Source: Limnephilus marmoratus (lineage: Eukaryota; Arthropoda; Insecta; Trichoptera; Limnephilidae). Taken from it: a stretch of 64,000 nucleotides of DNA. The first letter of the stretch is position 1. Each line of letters opens with the position of its first letter. Below, piece after piece: positions 1 to 11,449 of this stretch. Below the pieces are notes generated by a model, which saw only the letters and a program-made list of their open reading frames with translations, was not told the DNA's origin and searched no databases. The stretch lies in the NCBI GenBank assembly GCA_917880885.1, contig OU862919.1:53791058-53855057 (forward strand), in the 5' to 3' direction. The position numbers and the translations under genes were made by a program.

Positions 1-337
1 TTGACTTTAAAAATTCACGTAATAGAGAAAAACTCACCCTCGTTAAATCTTAAAAAAAAAATTGTATTTCTTCGGCATTGACTATGTAACAATTTCTAGA
101 TATTTTTGTTTTGAAGAGTTTTAATTATCATTATTTTAAAAGCTTTAAGTTTGCTCGTTAATTATACAGACGTGTCGAAACCGGTTGCAAAAATTTAAAA
201 TTTAAGCAACAAATGTACATGGACAATTAAAACTCTTCTTAAAAAAATGTTAGATAAACCATTAATAATGAACTGTTTTTAATGAAACCGAAATAGAGGA
301 AATATTTTGATTTATTTATTAAAAAATATATTAATAC

Positions 338-512
338 GATTCAAATTATCTCAAGGCAGTGTATTCATATACCAGCAAAATCTTTCTTACTCTAAACTTT
401 CGGCATTATTTTTTGAGACGCAATCTTGGGCCTTTTTGTAAATGATTTCGTAAAAACATGCTATGTTTGCTACGGAAGATTACAAAAAATATGGTTTAAA
501 GGATTGAAAGTA
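338..512 (+). repeat. Dispersed repeat R1, first copy
   Basis: This segment aligns by eye with 54753-54935 in the same orientation. Shared blocks include caaggcag, accagcaaaa, ctttttgtaaatgatttcgt and atatggtttaaaggatt. The two copies are imperfect, so they are old. The class is unknown: no ORF, no clear tail and no terminal repeat were seen. Confidence 0.7.
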
Positions 513-604
513 ACTTTTAAATACGTTTGAAATAACTCCTTAAAATGAAAATTTTCAAAACTTTGAAGTGAATCCGGAGGTAGAAGATCGTATCAGAAAT
601 TGTA

Positions 605-705
605 AAAAATTAAAATACGTCATTTTGAACCCATTTGACACCCTTTTATCGCTTTTAGAATTAAAAAAAAAACAATTTTTTTTAAATGACCCACCTCAAT
701 GTATA
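605..705 (-). repeat. Dispersed repeat R1, second segment in opposite orientation
   Basis: The reverse complement resembles 54574-54655, sharing a GGTGGGTCA start and ataaaagggtgt. At 54 kb this segment lies upstream of the R1 block in the same orientation. Here it lies downstream and inverted, which suggests an inversion or an element with inverted ends. Confidence 0.5.
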
Positions 706-837
706 ATCTTTTTTTATGGTACAAAGAGTCCTAATTGCTCCCAACGTCTGGAGGAAGAGAGTAAGGCATCTGATATCCCATAATGCGATGTGTTGTGTGG
801 CTGAGGAAAAATGGGGGGGGGGGGAGATTCTTTTTTC

Positions 838-1185
838 ACTTTAGCACCACAAAAGTGGCCCTAAGGAAAATAATTTCACTAAGGACCTGCGTCATCTTTG
901 GCGATACTGTGTGGAGGGTATTTTTAATTAAAGGAAGAGAGAGAAAGGTATGAGGGGTGGGTAGGAATCTGGGGTCAGTGTACCAGAAATCCTTAAACCC
1001 TTATTAATAAACAAAATGAGCTGCGGAATAGCGAGTTTGGAAAGTAGGTAGGTACCTGGCTACTCTCAAAACTGGTCAACAATCGCGGCTAAAGCCATTC
1101 GAAGTAACGTTTCCATTCTGAATAGTGTTGTTTCACCAGGACGATACTCGTTGTAGGTATCTGCCTCTCTGAGAGCTGTTGAACA
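838..1185 (-). repeat. tRNA-derived SINE family A (body) ending in a LINE-A 3' tail, head missing
   Basis: In reverse complement, bases 1185-1000 match the body of the SINE at 37885-38285 (a block like gaccagatctgaatagccaggta). The following part matches the SINE at 58605-58985 (gaccccagattcctacccacc). The last ~85 bases match the 3' tail of LINE family A (cacacag..cgccaaagatga, then the ttattttcct hairpin and tgtggtg). The tRNA-like head is not recognisable, so the copy is 5'-truncated. The tail implies past mobilisation by LINE-A machinery. Confidence 0.7.
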
Positions 1186-2252
1186 TAGATATTAAATTCA
1201 ATCAAATATAAAACCCCTTTTCAATTCGTTAATTTCACTCTCAGTGGGTAATTCACAATATTTTAGAAACATACAACAGAACCAATGGATTTAACTTTTG
1301 ATCATAAATTGAATGGGTACCAACTTTACCACCTAACTTAAAAAAAATCTAAGTTAAGATTATTCCTCCTAAAACACATTAATGTAACTTAAAATCAGTC
1401 ATGTAAATACAACCACCAGACGGTAATAGTAAAAAAGCCAAATAAGCCAATGTGTTTGTTGGATAGGCACTACGAAAGAGGATTACGAAAGAATTAATTC
1501 AAGCGGTTTGAAGTCGTCACTGTGTTAACAGTATGCCAGAAATAGTTTCTAGAATCCTAATTCCCATGAATTCATTACATATTATTTTAGGAGTAACTAT
1601 AAATAGGTACCTTTAAGTTTACATTGATGTTTCGTCATGCATAAATTAATGTAAAGCATCTTTCACGCGTAGGTGGTACCTTTATCTTGTTTTGACAAGT
1701 ACATTTGTTGCTTAATTTTTATTTAAATAACAGCACCACGTAAGTCACATTTGTTGGCCATGTTTCCTTTATATTGTTATTGACTTCTTCCGTTTTCTCC
1801 CCACTCCCTCAAATCACCACTCCCACATTCCTCACCTAATAATATCAAATCATTTCTGTACTTGTTTTACAATATTTAAGAACGCCAGTGAATAACGCGG
1901 ATGTATCGAAACTGATAACAAATACATAAAAGTAAGCAACGAGTGTACATTTGAATACATTTCAAAACACATGTCTAGAAATTGTTACATACGTAGTTAA
2001 TAATGCCCAAGAAATTTAAAAAGTACCAATATCTTTCAAAATTGACGTGCGTATTTATAAGAGGAAAATCCGACCAAAATGGTTTTCTATTTTATTTTCT
2101 ACGTGGGTGTCTTCAGAATGGCTAAATCAGATTTATATATTTACTACTAGAAGATGATAAATTTTCACTAAGTGAAATCTTTGCCTACCTTCAAACCTAC
2201 GTACATCAAAACGTCAAATAACTAAGTAGTTATGTAACGTAAAGGAGAAATT
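1186..2252. other. AT-rich non-coding DNA
   Basis: No gene. There are degenerate relatives of the segment at window positions 55-235: 1690-1725 resembles the reverse complement of 200-235, and 1972-2015 resembles the reverse complement of 55-100. These look like remnants of one old repeat family carrying a GAAAC(C)GGT-like box. Confidence 0.5.
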
Positions 2253-2674
2253 TATTAGAATTTGAAATTAAAACACTTTTCTACTTTCTTCCACTAATTT
2301 GTATAAATATTCATTATATAATATTCATTATAGTATATTCATTATATAATATAAATTCATGTATGTATATTCATTTGAAGTAAAAATATCTATTTAATAT
2401 GTAACATCATTCATAATTTTAATAATAAACTTTATAATTACCTGTATGTACCTAAAATTAACAAAATAACTTATAATACCTTAAAATTAACAAAATAGAA
2501 ATATTCATTATATAGAGACAATGTTGTGTACCCCTGCCTAAGAGTGTATAAATACCGTAGATTAAGAATTTCAACTACCAGTCTGAAAATGTCCGTAATA
2601 GGATGAAACCGGTCCTGGTGAAATATAAATTAGTGGAAGAAAGAACAAAAGTGTTTTAATTTCAAATTCTAATA
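2253..2674. mobile_element. Fold-back element with ~55-bp terminal inverted repeats
   Basis: The left end (attagaatttgaaattaaaa..ttccactaatt) is the near-exact reverse complement of the right end at about 2622-2674. The interior is AT-rich with repeated attcattatata. A hammerhead-like GAAACCGGT module at 2577-2619 sits just inside the right arm. There is no coding capacity. It could be a MITE, or two inverted copies of one 3' end. Confidence 0.6.
2577..2619 (+). ncRNA. Hammerhead-ribozyme-like module (degenerate)
   Basis: Order seen: ACCAG (stem I), a bulged T, CTGAAAA in place of CTGANGA, a GTCC/GGAT stem II with loop GTAATA, GAA, the self-complementary ACCGGT as a very short stem III, C, then CTGGT pairing with ACCAG. 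The core is imperfect (an A at the usual G8), so this copy is probably inactive. Penelope-like elements are known to carry hammerheads with very short stem III; the assignment here is inference. Confidence 0.35.
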
Positions 2675-5126
2675 CAATGGAATTCCACCACGAATTATCA
2701 GTGCAAAAACTAGACTCGAGAAATTTTTTACTACCTTATTTTAATTTATGTGAGTAGGCCCCCAGTTGTAATAAATAATTTATAACCAAAAAAAAAAATT
2801 CTGATTTCTTATCTAATTTTTGCCTCGGTATTACTTCCATTTTTGTATCTACCTATCAATGGTACGTATACATCATTTTTAATTTATTTAGGTAGGTAGA
2901 TACTTCGAAAGATAAAACAACTTTAAATTTATTTAAATGGTAAGAAAATACTTGGTTTTAAGAATTTTTTTTATTATGTATCGTCTGTTTGTGAAAACCA
3001 TTTTTTTCAAATATGTCGATATGTCTCTTTGCTAGTAAAGCTGTCTTAATTTTTTTATTGAAAAAAAAATTAAGACAGCTTTTAAAAAAGATATTGAGTT
3101 TTCGTAATGTTCGTCATAACCTCGAGTGATTATTGATTATTCGATTAAAGTTATCTCACGAAAAGAAAAGTTTAATTTCATATTTATTTCTCTTTGTGTA
3201 AATGCTCCACAATCGTATTCGTATTTAAGAAAACTCTGTATTGCTGTTTTGAAACACTCCTGGCACAAAACACTCGTAAAATCTAATCGTCTTACCCATC
3301 CTTCTTTCGCTGAGTAATAGTGAAACAAATTACGTTCATTCAGCTCCTTGCTACTTCCTCTATAGAGCTTAAAATATTATTATTTGCGAACAACACACAG
3401 TATGAAACCATTAGTGCATGATTTTATGTTACCTACGCACCATCGGAGCTTAAAATTAGAAGTAGATACAAACTTATTTAAACTGATTTATATGTTTGTA
3501 TCATTAGAATACTGAGAGCTTAGCAATAAAATTAAATGTGTTTGAACAAGTTGTACTAACTTTACAATTTACCACTTTATTAATATTATAGTGGCATATT
3601 TACCCAAGTGTTGTCAGAGACACACGCTGTAATATAATAATATATGCATATCCTGATTTCCTACACTCTAAGAGCTTTTATTATTATTGTAGCTTATTAT
3701 TGTGTTCACACTCAATGTGCATTCTACATAAGCTTTATTTGCTATTTTTCTCAGAAAGGCCATTTTTCGCGTATTTCTTTGCACTGAACCAAAAACAATG
3801 AATTTTATGTAAAAAAATATTGTATTCTTCGAAATTGTATGCACTTAGCCATTACCAGAACCATAAGATTATTAACTGATGACATATATAAATGTTTCCT
3901 CTAAGTCATCTATTTGGATGTGACGCAAATACACTACTGTAAATAAATAGTTCAGTAATAAAACAAAGATGCAGTCTGACAGATGACACAAAGAAGAAAA
4001 AATAAAGTTATTATACTAAATAAATAATATACTAAATATATACATTAATATACTTAATAAATTTATTGAAATATTTTTAAAAGTTGACTGCTCGAGCATT
4101 TCAAACAATTTACCTTCAAGGACATAAACTGATGTTACCAAATAGGTACATACAAAAGTACAAAAATATGTTCGTAATATGTATGTGGCTGAATTTACGT
4201 GGATCTAGGAGGCCTCACAGCTGGGATTTCAATATTGCCAATTGGCATCAATGGTATCATCGCGAGCATTGATGAATTTTATTGTAAAAATATCAATCTT
4301 GCAATAACAAACATACAAGAAAATGCTTTGTAATGTTTACATATTTTACCTAATTCGAATATAATCGTAACATTTTTTCTTTCTTGGGAAGTTGAAATTT
4401 TTCCGAGTTTTCGTAATTCCATTATGCATTTCTTTCCGCTCCTAAATACTTATCAAAGTTTGATGACTTCCTTATTTCGAAATACAACATCTCTTTTCGC
4501 AATGTCGCCAATGTGAAGTTTGCATAATATTTCCATTAAAACGGTAATTTATGTAAGCAAGCTGAGCCGTTTTTAAGTTATTTCGTATAATTTTCTGTTA
4601 ACTTTGTAGTATTATACAATCAGAGTTATGAATAAATTAATTGAATAAAAGATACTGAAATATTAAATACTGTGGGTACGTACGTTATTCTTTAATTGGA
4701 ATTCAGAAATTACGTGACCACTTGTAAGGCATTAATTTTTCGATTCAAACAAAAATTAAACAAAAATATCCAAACAAAAATCAGTAATAACGATTCGTTA
4801 CTCAGCTAGTTCTTTGTGTAAATTTTTTTGAAACTTTGGGTCAGCCCCTACAAGTCCCTGAAAGAACTGAAAGGTGAGGTACCTATAAATTAAATTCGTA
4901 TTTCAAAAGCAATAACAATCGACACTTAACGTGATGCGACAGTTTCCTTTCAAAACTGCCTCCAAAAAAGCCTTAGAGGCAAAGGCTTGCTAGGAAATAA
5001 TGTGAACAGAGCTTAAGAGGAACGGCTGTGCGGCCTTTTTCATACTAAACTGAAATTTGGATTTGAAGCCAAAAAACTGGACAAAACTAAAAATATTTTT
5101 TTTAATCTTTAACTAATAGTTTAACC
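2675..5126. other. AT-rich DNA without recognised genes
   Basis: Apart from a perfect 20-bp inverted repeat at 3037-3083 I see no gene, SINE head or LINE tail. Short ORFs of about 60 codons occur on both strands, but none resembles a known domain and their frequency fits chance. Confidence 0.5.
3037..3083. repeat. Perfect 20-bp inverted repeat
   Basis: The arm 3037-3056 (aaagctgtcttaattttttt) is the exact reverse complement of 3064-3083, with a 7-base loop. It would form a strong hairpin in RNA from either strand. It could be a minute MITE relic. There is no coding context. Confidence 0.75.
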
Positions 5127-5558
5127 TAGTAATACCGGTAGAACATGGACAGCATTCCCACCTGACACCTGTGCTCCAAAGATTGCAATCCGTCTGTTAA
5201 GATGGGAGAATCTATCAAACGAACCTGTGCAGAAACGGGCGGTTTTTAGGTATTTTGGAGCTCCAGACCAGAAGTGGCTGCCAAATTTAACAGTAGGACG
5301 CACTTGCGATTTGTACAGGGTTAGCCGTTGTGTACTATTAAAGTATCTGCGGGCCCTGTACATTACGCCCAGTTTCTGAGAGGCTTACTTAATTCGATGG
5401 AGCCCCCGTACCTGAGCTGGTCACTTAGAGTTACACCAAGCATATATTATGTAGATGGATGTCCTGTTCGGAAGATTGCTTCCGTTGAAGGAGACTATAT
5501 TTAGACGTTATCAGACATGATTGAGTCTTTGAAACATTAAATTCGACGAGGTTAAAAG
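5127..5558 (-). pseudogene. LINE family A reverse transcriptase fragment
   Basis: The reverse complement matches the 3' half of the RT ORF at 7414-8811, roughly its bases 8085-8545. It includes peptides YRARRYFNSTQ, LYKSQVRPTVKFG and SGAPKYLK. Frameshifts and small deletions break the frame, for example before and after SGAPKYLK. Neither the catalytic YADD region nor the 3' tail is present, so this is an internal scrap left by rearrangement. Confidence 0.9.
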
Positions 5559-7077
5559 TTTATAAAAAAACACTAAACAAGTTTTACTACGTAATTATAA
5601 TTACGCGTGATAGCGTTCAAATCGTTTTTAGTAACCGAGTTTATTCGATTTCCGAGTAAAATGTTGAAAATTATTAATGATCACCCTTTTTATTTTTTTT
5701 TTATTTTAACTTGATGAGTAAAACCTCAAATTGTAATATTATATTAAAAATGAAGACAATATTAGCGAAACTCAATTGAAAATCTGAAAATAGAAAAATC
5801 AGAAAAAAATACGGTCTCTGGGAATCGAACACAGTACTTGCCTTGTCAACCCAAGTTATCATAAAACAAGAGCTTTTCTGACCAACCTACAGTAATTGGA
5901 CGCAGCGTCATTGAGGACAATTTTAACCCAAAAACGGCGCATAAGTAATCCAATTATTGTTAAAATATGTGTAAACGATTTTTTTCTTTGCTCCATATTA
6001 AATAATAACTCGATATTAATAATGAGTCATGAGTCATGACCGCCTTTAAAAAATGCCCCCATTTCTGTGTGCCGATTTTCTGCTTGTTCATTTTATTATT
6101 GTTCAACGTTAAGTCTTTGCTACTTGTTTATGTGCAATATACAATCGACTCTATATTAAGAAAAAACCACTTATTTCGAGTGATTTTTTTTCTCATTATA
6201 GTGTATATGAAACATTTCAAACAAATCCCTTCGTACAAAGGATCGTTACTATTTGCACTTTAACAAACTCCGAAGTTTATCTTAAATGAATCCGTTCGTA
6301 TAAAATGCTGCTTGAACTTTGGAGTGGTTGCACTTGTTGAGCCTTAACTTTCCGGTATCTGCCCAGGAAGGGAGGCTGTGGTTGCGGTTTAGCGCAAACC
6401 TGGTTATACCTCTTAATTAAATAAATAGGGTACTGCTCTTGTATGTGCCAGGGTAAACAATGAATTCTACTTATCGAAATTCTTTCTTACAAAGTAGATA
6501 GAATATTTACATCTTATTGTAGCTAAATTTAAAAAAATTGTTCATTTTTTCCCATTATTTTTACATAATTACTTTATTTCATTTCAATACGCACTGGAGG
6601 ATTTTAACTAGCGATTCCTAAGCATAATTAGAATGCCAATGATATTTTTTGCAAATATAAACAAGAAATATATTTTTCATAACACCTAGCCACTGGTTAG
6701 TTGGGTACTGCCTATCGGGTCACATGATGCACTCCGTCTCGTTCCGGCGGCACCGTAACAGACGCGACAGAGCGCGTATCACGTGATCCGTCGACAGTGA
6801 AGTGTGACATATTTTTTTTTGTAAAAATATCGTCAGGCAGCAAAATGACATCAAAATGGCAATCAAAATGCTCAGGAATCTCTTGTTAAAATCCTTCGGA
6901 TATTGGCAACATCCTGTAAAAATATAAAACAAAAACCAGTAATAGGAATATGCTAAGATGCTACTCATGTGTTGATGAATAACCAAAAATTAGCATGTAG
7001 GATCAATTATTATTAGTTTTTGCGTTATTTTTAATAAGTATCCTAGTATTAATGTACCAATAAATAATATAGATGGA
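5559..7077. other. Non-coding DNA; possible decayed tRNA-like SINE near 5811-5900
   Basis: The reverse complement of 5811-5900 carries tgttcgattccc, close to a pol III B box, but no convincing A box or tRNA fold. A more GC-rich patch at 6700-6800 holds no recognisable domain. No gene is called; the 75- and 88-codon ORFs here look like chance. Confidence 0.4.
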
Positions 7078-7283
7078 CTAGCTGACCCTACAAACGTTGT
7101 TCTGTCATATAAATTATTTCTGGTGAATATTTTGGTGGTTTAATAAAAAATAAAGAATGCATAGTAATTGTAAGTGTGTGGGGATGGGATCTATGACAGA
7201 AAGAGGAATAGAGCGCTGTAGACAATGAAAAAAAAAACACCAACTAAAGTAGGAAAATGTAATAAAGAAAATCAATATGAATT

Positions 7284-7425
7284 TCAAAGAGCAATTGAGT
7301 GTACGAAATTTTTTGTCAGTCCGTCTTTAGCCAATACAAATAAGCTCGATGGTTTGCCCACTCGAGAACACGATGCAGAATGAAATATCAAAATGACGCA
7401 ACGCTTCTCGTGAATGTCTCGCATT
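7284..7425 (-). pseudogene. Helitron helicase (Pif1-like) C-terminal fragment
   Basis: The minus-strand peptide includes CSRVGKPSSLFVLAKDGLTK followed by NFVHSIAL and a stop. This is the characteristic C-terminal end of the Helitron Pif1-like helicase (the C-S-R-V-G segment). Upstream helicase motifs are absent because the LINE insertion starts just beyond 7425. Position and strand agree with the Helitron ends at 7078 and 9261. Confidence 0.75.
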
Positions 7426-8811
7426 AAAGCGGTTATCCATCCTATTCCAAAAAAGGGTGACCGCTCCAACCCGGCCAACTACCGCCCCATAGCGATCACA
7501 TCAGTTCTGTCTAAGGTGATGGAACGTGTGATCAACGACAAACTGCTCACATACCTCGAGAAGAACAAAATTATTAATGACCGTCAATACGGATTCCGGC
7601 GGAACCGCTCGTGCGGTGATCTTCTCGCGTATGTGACGCATGTTTGGGGGCGATGCCTGGAACGTTTCGGTGAGACCCAAACGGTTGCACTGGACATCTC
7701 CAAGGCCTTTGACCGGGTTTGGCACCGAGGACTTGTCAACAAACTGCATTCTTACGGACTTCCCGCATCCTTGTGTACGTGGATTGCCGACTTCTTGAGG
7801 GAGAGGTCGATTCAGACGGTAGTCGATGGTTTCACCTCTTCCTCACACTCGATAAATGCTGGCGTCCCGCAGGGTTCGGTTCTGTCTCCGACTTTGTTTT
7901 TGTTGCACATCAACGACCTTTTGTCATGTGCACCAATTCATTGTTACGCGGATGACAGTACAGTTCATGATAGCTTTTTGTTTGACAAGCCCCCAAAGGG
8001 CTCACAAACTCTAACAGCTCGTAAGGCTTTGAAGCAAAGAATGGACGGTTACCTCGAGAGTGTTTTCTCTTGGGGTAAAAATAATCTCGTTGAATTTAAT
8101 GTTTCAAAGACCCAATCTTGTCTGATTACGTCTAAAAGGGATCGAAATGAAAATGTAGTCTCTTTGAACGGAAGCAATCTTCCGAACAGGCCCTCCATTG
8201 ATATGCTTGGTGTAACCCTAAGTGACCAGCTCAGGTATGGGGGCTCCATCGAAGCCAGAGTAAAGTTAGCCTCCCAAAAACTGGGCGTACTGTACAGGGC
8301 CCGCAGATACTTTAATAGTACACAACTGCTAAGCCTGTACAAATCGCAAGTGCGCCCCACGGTTGAATTTGGCAGCCACCTCTGGTCTGGAGCTCCAAAA
8401 TACCTGAAAAATACCCTCGACTCTGTGCAGAAACGGGCGGTCCGTTTGATAGATTCTCCCATCTTAACAGACGGATTGCAATCTTTAGAGCACAGGCGTC
8501 GGGTGGGAATGCTATCCTTGTTCTACCGGTATTACAATGGAAGATGCTCCGAGGAACTAGCATCATTGATCCCTTTGGCACCGGTGCATAGTCGGGAAAC
8601 ACGCCAAACGCGTGCCCAACATTTGTACACAGTTGACATATGTCACATGAGAACGGGTCGTTTCTTCGACTCGTTCTTGTGTTCAACAGCTCGGCTGTGG
8701 AATGATTTGCCGGCCTCTGTGTTTCTTCCTTCCTACAACATGGGTCTCTTCAAGACCAATGTTCATTCCTTCCTCTCCTCAAAAAGACCCTCCACACAGC
8801 ATCCCAGATGA
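7414..8811 (+). CDS. Non-LTR retrotransposon reverse transcriptase (LINE family A), 5'-truncated
   Basis: An open frame of 465 codons encodes a reverse transcriptase that would copy its own RNA at a nicked target. Motifs are in order: NYRPIAITS (residues 22-30), the motif A aspartate in ALDISKAFD (92-100), GVPQGSVLSPTLF (150-162), and YADD (178-181). A C-terminal region with YRARRYFNSTQ and LWNDLPASVF follows. The true protein would carry an N-terminal endonuclease; here the first ~6 codons are Helitron sequence, so the ATG is accidental. The family resembles the Jockey/I group of insect LINEs (inference). No stop interrupts the RT, so the copy is fairly young. Confidence 0.9.
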   Translation: MSRIKAVIHPIPKKGDRSNPANYRPIAITSVLSKVMERVINDKLLTYLEKNKIINDRQYGFRRNRSCGDLLAYVTHVWGRCLERFGETQTVALDISKAFDRVWHRGLVNKLHSYGLPASLCTWIADFLRERSIQTVVDGFTSSSHSINAGVPQGSVLSPTLFLLHINDLLSCAPIHCYADDSTVHDSFLFDKPPKGSQTLTARKALKQRMDGYLESVFSWGKNNLVEFNVSKTQSCLITSKRDRNENVVSLNGSNLPNRPSIDMLGVTLSDQLRYGGSIEARVKLASQKLGVLYRARRYFNSTQLLSLYKSQVRPTVEFGSHLWSGAPKYLKNTLDSVQKRAVRLIDSPILTDGLQSLEHRRRVGMLSLFYRYYNGRCSEELASLIPLAPVHSRETRQTRAQHLYTVDICHMRTGRFFDSFLCSTARLWNDLPASVFLPSYNMGLFKTNVHSFLSSKRPSTQHPR

Positions 8812-8885
8812 CATAGACCCTGAGGGAAATTATTTTCCTCAGGGCCCCCTGTGTGGAGTTAATGTAAAAAAAAATAAATATATGT
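8812..8885 (+). promoter_or_regulatory. LINE-A 3' tail with conserved hairpin
   Basis: Directly after the RT stop, CCCTGAGG and CCTCAGGG pair around a short AT-rich loop, bounded by cacacagca and ctgtgtggag, which also pair. The same structure recurs at 33293-33375, 58900-58985, 838-925 (minus) and in part at 55590-55640. Such 3' stems are typical recognition sites for LINE reverse transcriptases. Confidence 0.75.
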
Positions 8886-9309
8886 GGATGAAAGTTCTAT
8901 AAGGCGGACGTAGCGCCATCTGTCATTCAACAACATAAATAATTTCGTTCTGTTTGAAATACGAAAGACGGTTAAATTTGTTCACACAAAAATACTAAAA
9001 TCGCGATTAAAAAATGGAAGGGTGGGGTTAGGAGGGTTAAAATTTGGGGTTATTGGTATTTTTATTATTTTGATGCTAAATAAAAAAAAAATAGTTTTTT
9101 TTCTGGATAGGGACACCCTATTCACCTAGCGGTATGAAAAATACTTTAAAACCGATTCTTATACCTACCAAATATACATAAAAAAATTCATAAATATAGG
9201 TCAAGCCGTTTCGGAGGAGTGCGACCACAAACACTGTGACACGAAATTTTTATATATAAGATTATTTTTTATTGGAACAACTATTGAAGTATGTTGATAC
9301 CTACTATTG

Positions 9310-10455
9310 AAAATTATTAACCTTCCTACAGAGGCGACAAAACTATTAATTAACTCTTACGTAGTCTCGCGGCTCGATTACTGTAACGGCATCTACGCTA
9401 GTCTACCAAAATATCAAATTGACAAACTTCAATCCGTGTTTAATGCAGCGGCAGGGCTCATAACTGGGGTTTCTAAATATTCGCATATTTCAGAACACCT
9501 TCGTAACCTTCACTGGCTCAAGTGCCCTGAGAGAATCCAGTACAAATTGTGCTGGATGGTTTTTAAATCAATCAACGAAATGGCCCCACCTTACATCTCC
9601 GAATTATGCGTCCCGGAATATACCGGTCCGAGACAATTAACCCTTAGATCAGCAACTTGATCTGCTAAAGGCAGACTAATAGAACCTAAACGAAAGCCAA
9701 ATACTATGTTTGGAGATCGTGCTTTCGGAGTATCTGGGCCTAAGGCTTGGAATAGACTCCCTCCGGAATTAAGATGCATAACAAGCCCAACAGAGTTTAG
9801 GTCCAAACTAAAAACCTTCCTTTTATATCTGGGCTCTCATACCCGTAATTTAAATATACCTATTTGAGAGTATCATACTTGTATTGTCTGTGCTATGTCT
9901 TAATCACACTTTTCTTACTGAATTAAAATTACTCGATTCCTTACACATCAATCTGTCTCTTGACGAATCACATTTAGAAAGATCAAATCCTTATAGGTAC
10001 TACTGCACCACCCACCTTTACATGTTGCTTTTACTTTCCAAAATACACTCGTCAAAGAATATATTTCATATTAATATTAAAATATTTTTCAGGATTAAAT
10101 AACATGTGTTCACAATAATGTCCTCTGCGTGCGAACTCTATCTAAATTTCTTTTAATGGACAATATACAATGTTAATTTCAAGCGACCTCTCAGGTAAGT
10201 ATGGTCCTGTTTTCATAAAATTTTAGGCAGCATCGCGTTCATAGGTCAAAATATTGTACATATTCTTTCGTATCTGTGATCAATGAACCGGTGGATGCAA
10301 TTTTTAGCCATAAGTTGTTTTTAATTGTTTGTCTAGCTTGTAGTTTTTTAGATTTTAGAAATGTATTATAAGTTTGTCCAGCGCCCTTGAGGTGATTTTT
10401 CACAAAAACGGCGCTATATAAATCATCCAAATATTATTATTATTATTATTATTCC
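9310..10455 (+). pseudogene. L2-type LINE, 5'-truncated copy
   Basis: This matches the 3' part of the L2-like element at 27291-29226. Peptides include LPTEATKLLINSYVVSRLDY, HLRNLHWLKCPERIQYKLCW and FGVSGPKAWNRLPPELR. A TGA at 9658-9660 interrupts the frame. The 3' UTR ends in AGCGCC..GGCGCT, then tataaat and an (ATT)n run at about 10430-10452. The copy starts just before LPTEATK, so it lacks the catalytic RT motifs and is dead on arrival. Confidence 0.9.
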
Positions 10456-10534
10456 CGTCAATTAGTCAATCAACAACAATTAGTCGTAGATAATATTGTT
10501 TAATCTGAAATATAAAATAAATATATTTTTTTAA

Positions 10535-10790
10535 ATATGAAAACCGCACAAAAGTTTCAACTGCTCCCGTCTGGAGCCAACAAGCCTATGGCATTCCAAT
10601 CCGGTATGTGAGGCTGAAAGTAATGGTGAAGGGAAGGAGATGGGGAAGAGGAAGGTGGGGAAGTACCTGGCTATTTAGATCTGGTCACCAAACACGACTG
10701 AAACCATTTCAAGCAACGTGTTGATTCTAAATGGCGATCTTACACCAGGGCCCGGGCGGTACAGAGAGTATCTTCCACTCGTCGCGACGA
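10535..10790 (-). repeat. SINE family A, partial
   Basis: The reverse complement matches the 3' two-thirds of the SINE at 37885-38285 (blocks gaccagatctaaatagccag, accttcctcttccccatctcc and a 3' end near ttttgtgcggttttcat). The tRNA-like head is absent or replaced past 10790 by unrelated GC-rich sequence (cgtcgcgacgacg). Confidence 0.75.
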
Positions 10791-10904
10791 CGATAAATTT
10801 TCGCTCTCTTCGAGGCGCATAACGAGGAACTTTTGATCGACCGTCAGGAATAGGGCCCCTGAAACGTAAATATGAGATTGACGAAAATAACGTTTAAATA
10901 GGTC

Positions 10905-11000
10905 TTAGTAGCCGAATTGATAAGGCGTTTGTCACGGTAAGATGATAGGTTCTGGCTCGAGACCCACTTGCGACCGTTAGCTTTTTATTTTTCCATGACT
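10905..11000 (+). repeat. tRNA-like SINE head (separate family)
   Basis: The stretch tagccgaattgataaggcgt resembles a pol III A box, and ggttctggctcgagaccc about 40 bases later resembles a B box, as in a degenerate tRNA. No cloverleaf good enough for a functional tRNA forms. Likely a SINE head; the 3' boundary is unclear. Confidence 0.45.
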
Positions 11001-11449
11001 TGTTCTCTTTCGTATTTACGTTTAGATTATTAGTATGGTCTTCTTCTTCTTCAATGATGGGGTTAAAGTAAACTAGGCTTAAATACAAATTATATGAATT
11101 TATATGTAGGTACCGAATATTATGTAAAATTCATGATATTATAATGTTTAAAAATATACAATAGCATGTAATGTAATGTATGATATTGTATCATGTTTAT
11201 GTGATTTTATTCACACGGTTTATTCTTTGGAGATTCTGATAAGCTTAGAATTTTCATTTAAATTTTCTTTCGCTTGTCCTATTTAGGTCGGGAACCCATC
11301 ACTTCGATAAGGCACTGCTTGGTGTTCAGTTGCCTTAGTCAATGTCAAGTAAAGTCTTTCTCACACAACCTCTGGGGTTGCTTTGCATACTTTTTAGTTA
11401 TATTACGTTAAGTACTACAAAAAGCAATTTACAAGTATACGTTTTACAT

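Larger units (their letters stand above)
1..837. other. AT-rich non-coding DNA with dispersed repeats
   Basis: No credible gene. It contains a GAAACCGGT module near 176-190, two dispersed repeat segments listed separately, and a G homopolymer around 815-825. Bases 60-100 match, in reverse complement, a segment near 1972-2015. The short ORF at 568-783 is lysine-rich, low in complexity and covered by a repeat, so I do not call it a gene. Confidence 0.6.
7078..9261 (-). mobile_element. Helitron (degenerate) interrupted by a LINE
   Basis: On the minus strand the element starts TCTTATATATAAAAATTTCG (from 9261) and ends GTCAGCTAG (at 7078), flanked by A and T as expected for Helitron insertion between A and T. 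A short palindrome (caaacgttgt, 7091-7100) sits about 12 bases before the CTAG end, where Helitrons carry their 3' hairpin. Between the ends lies a fragment of a Pif1-type helicase C-terminus (7284-7420). A plus-strand LINE (about 7430-8880) is inserted within it. Most of the Rep/helicase ORF is missing, so the element was non-autonomous or internally deleted. Confidence 0.75.

Noticed and set aside
7501..8686. Minus-strand ORFs opposite the LINE-A RT (82-137 codons)
   Set aside because: They are antisense shadows of a strongly coding RT frame and show no domain.
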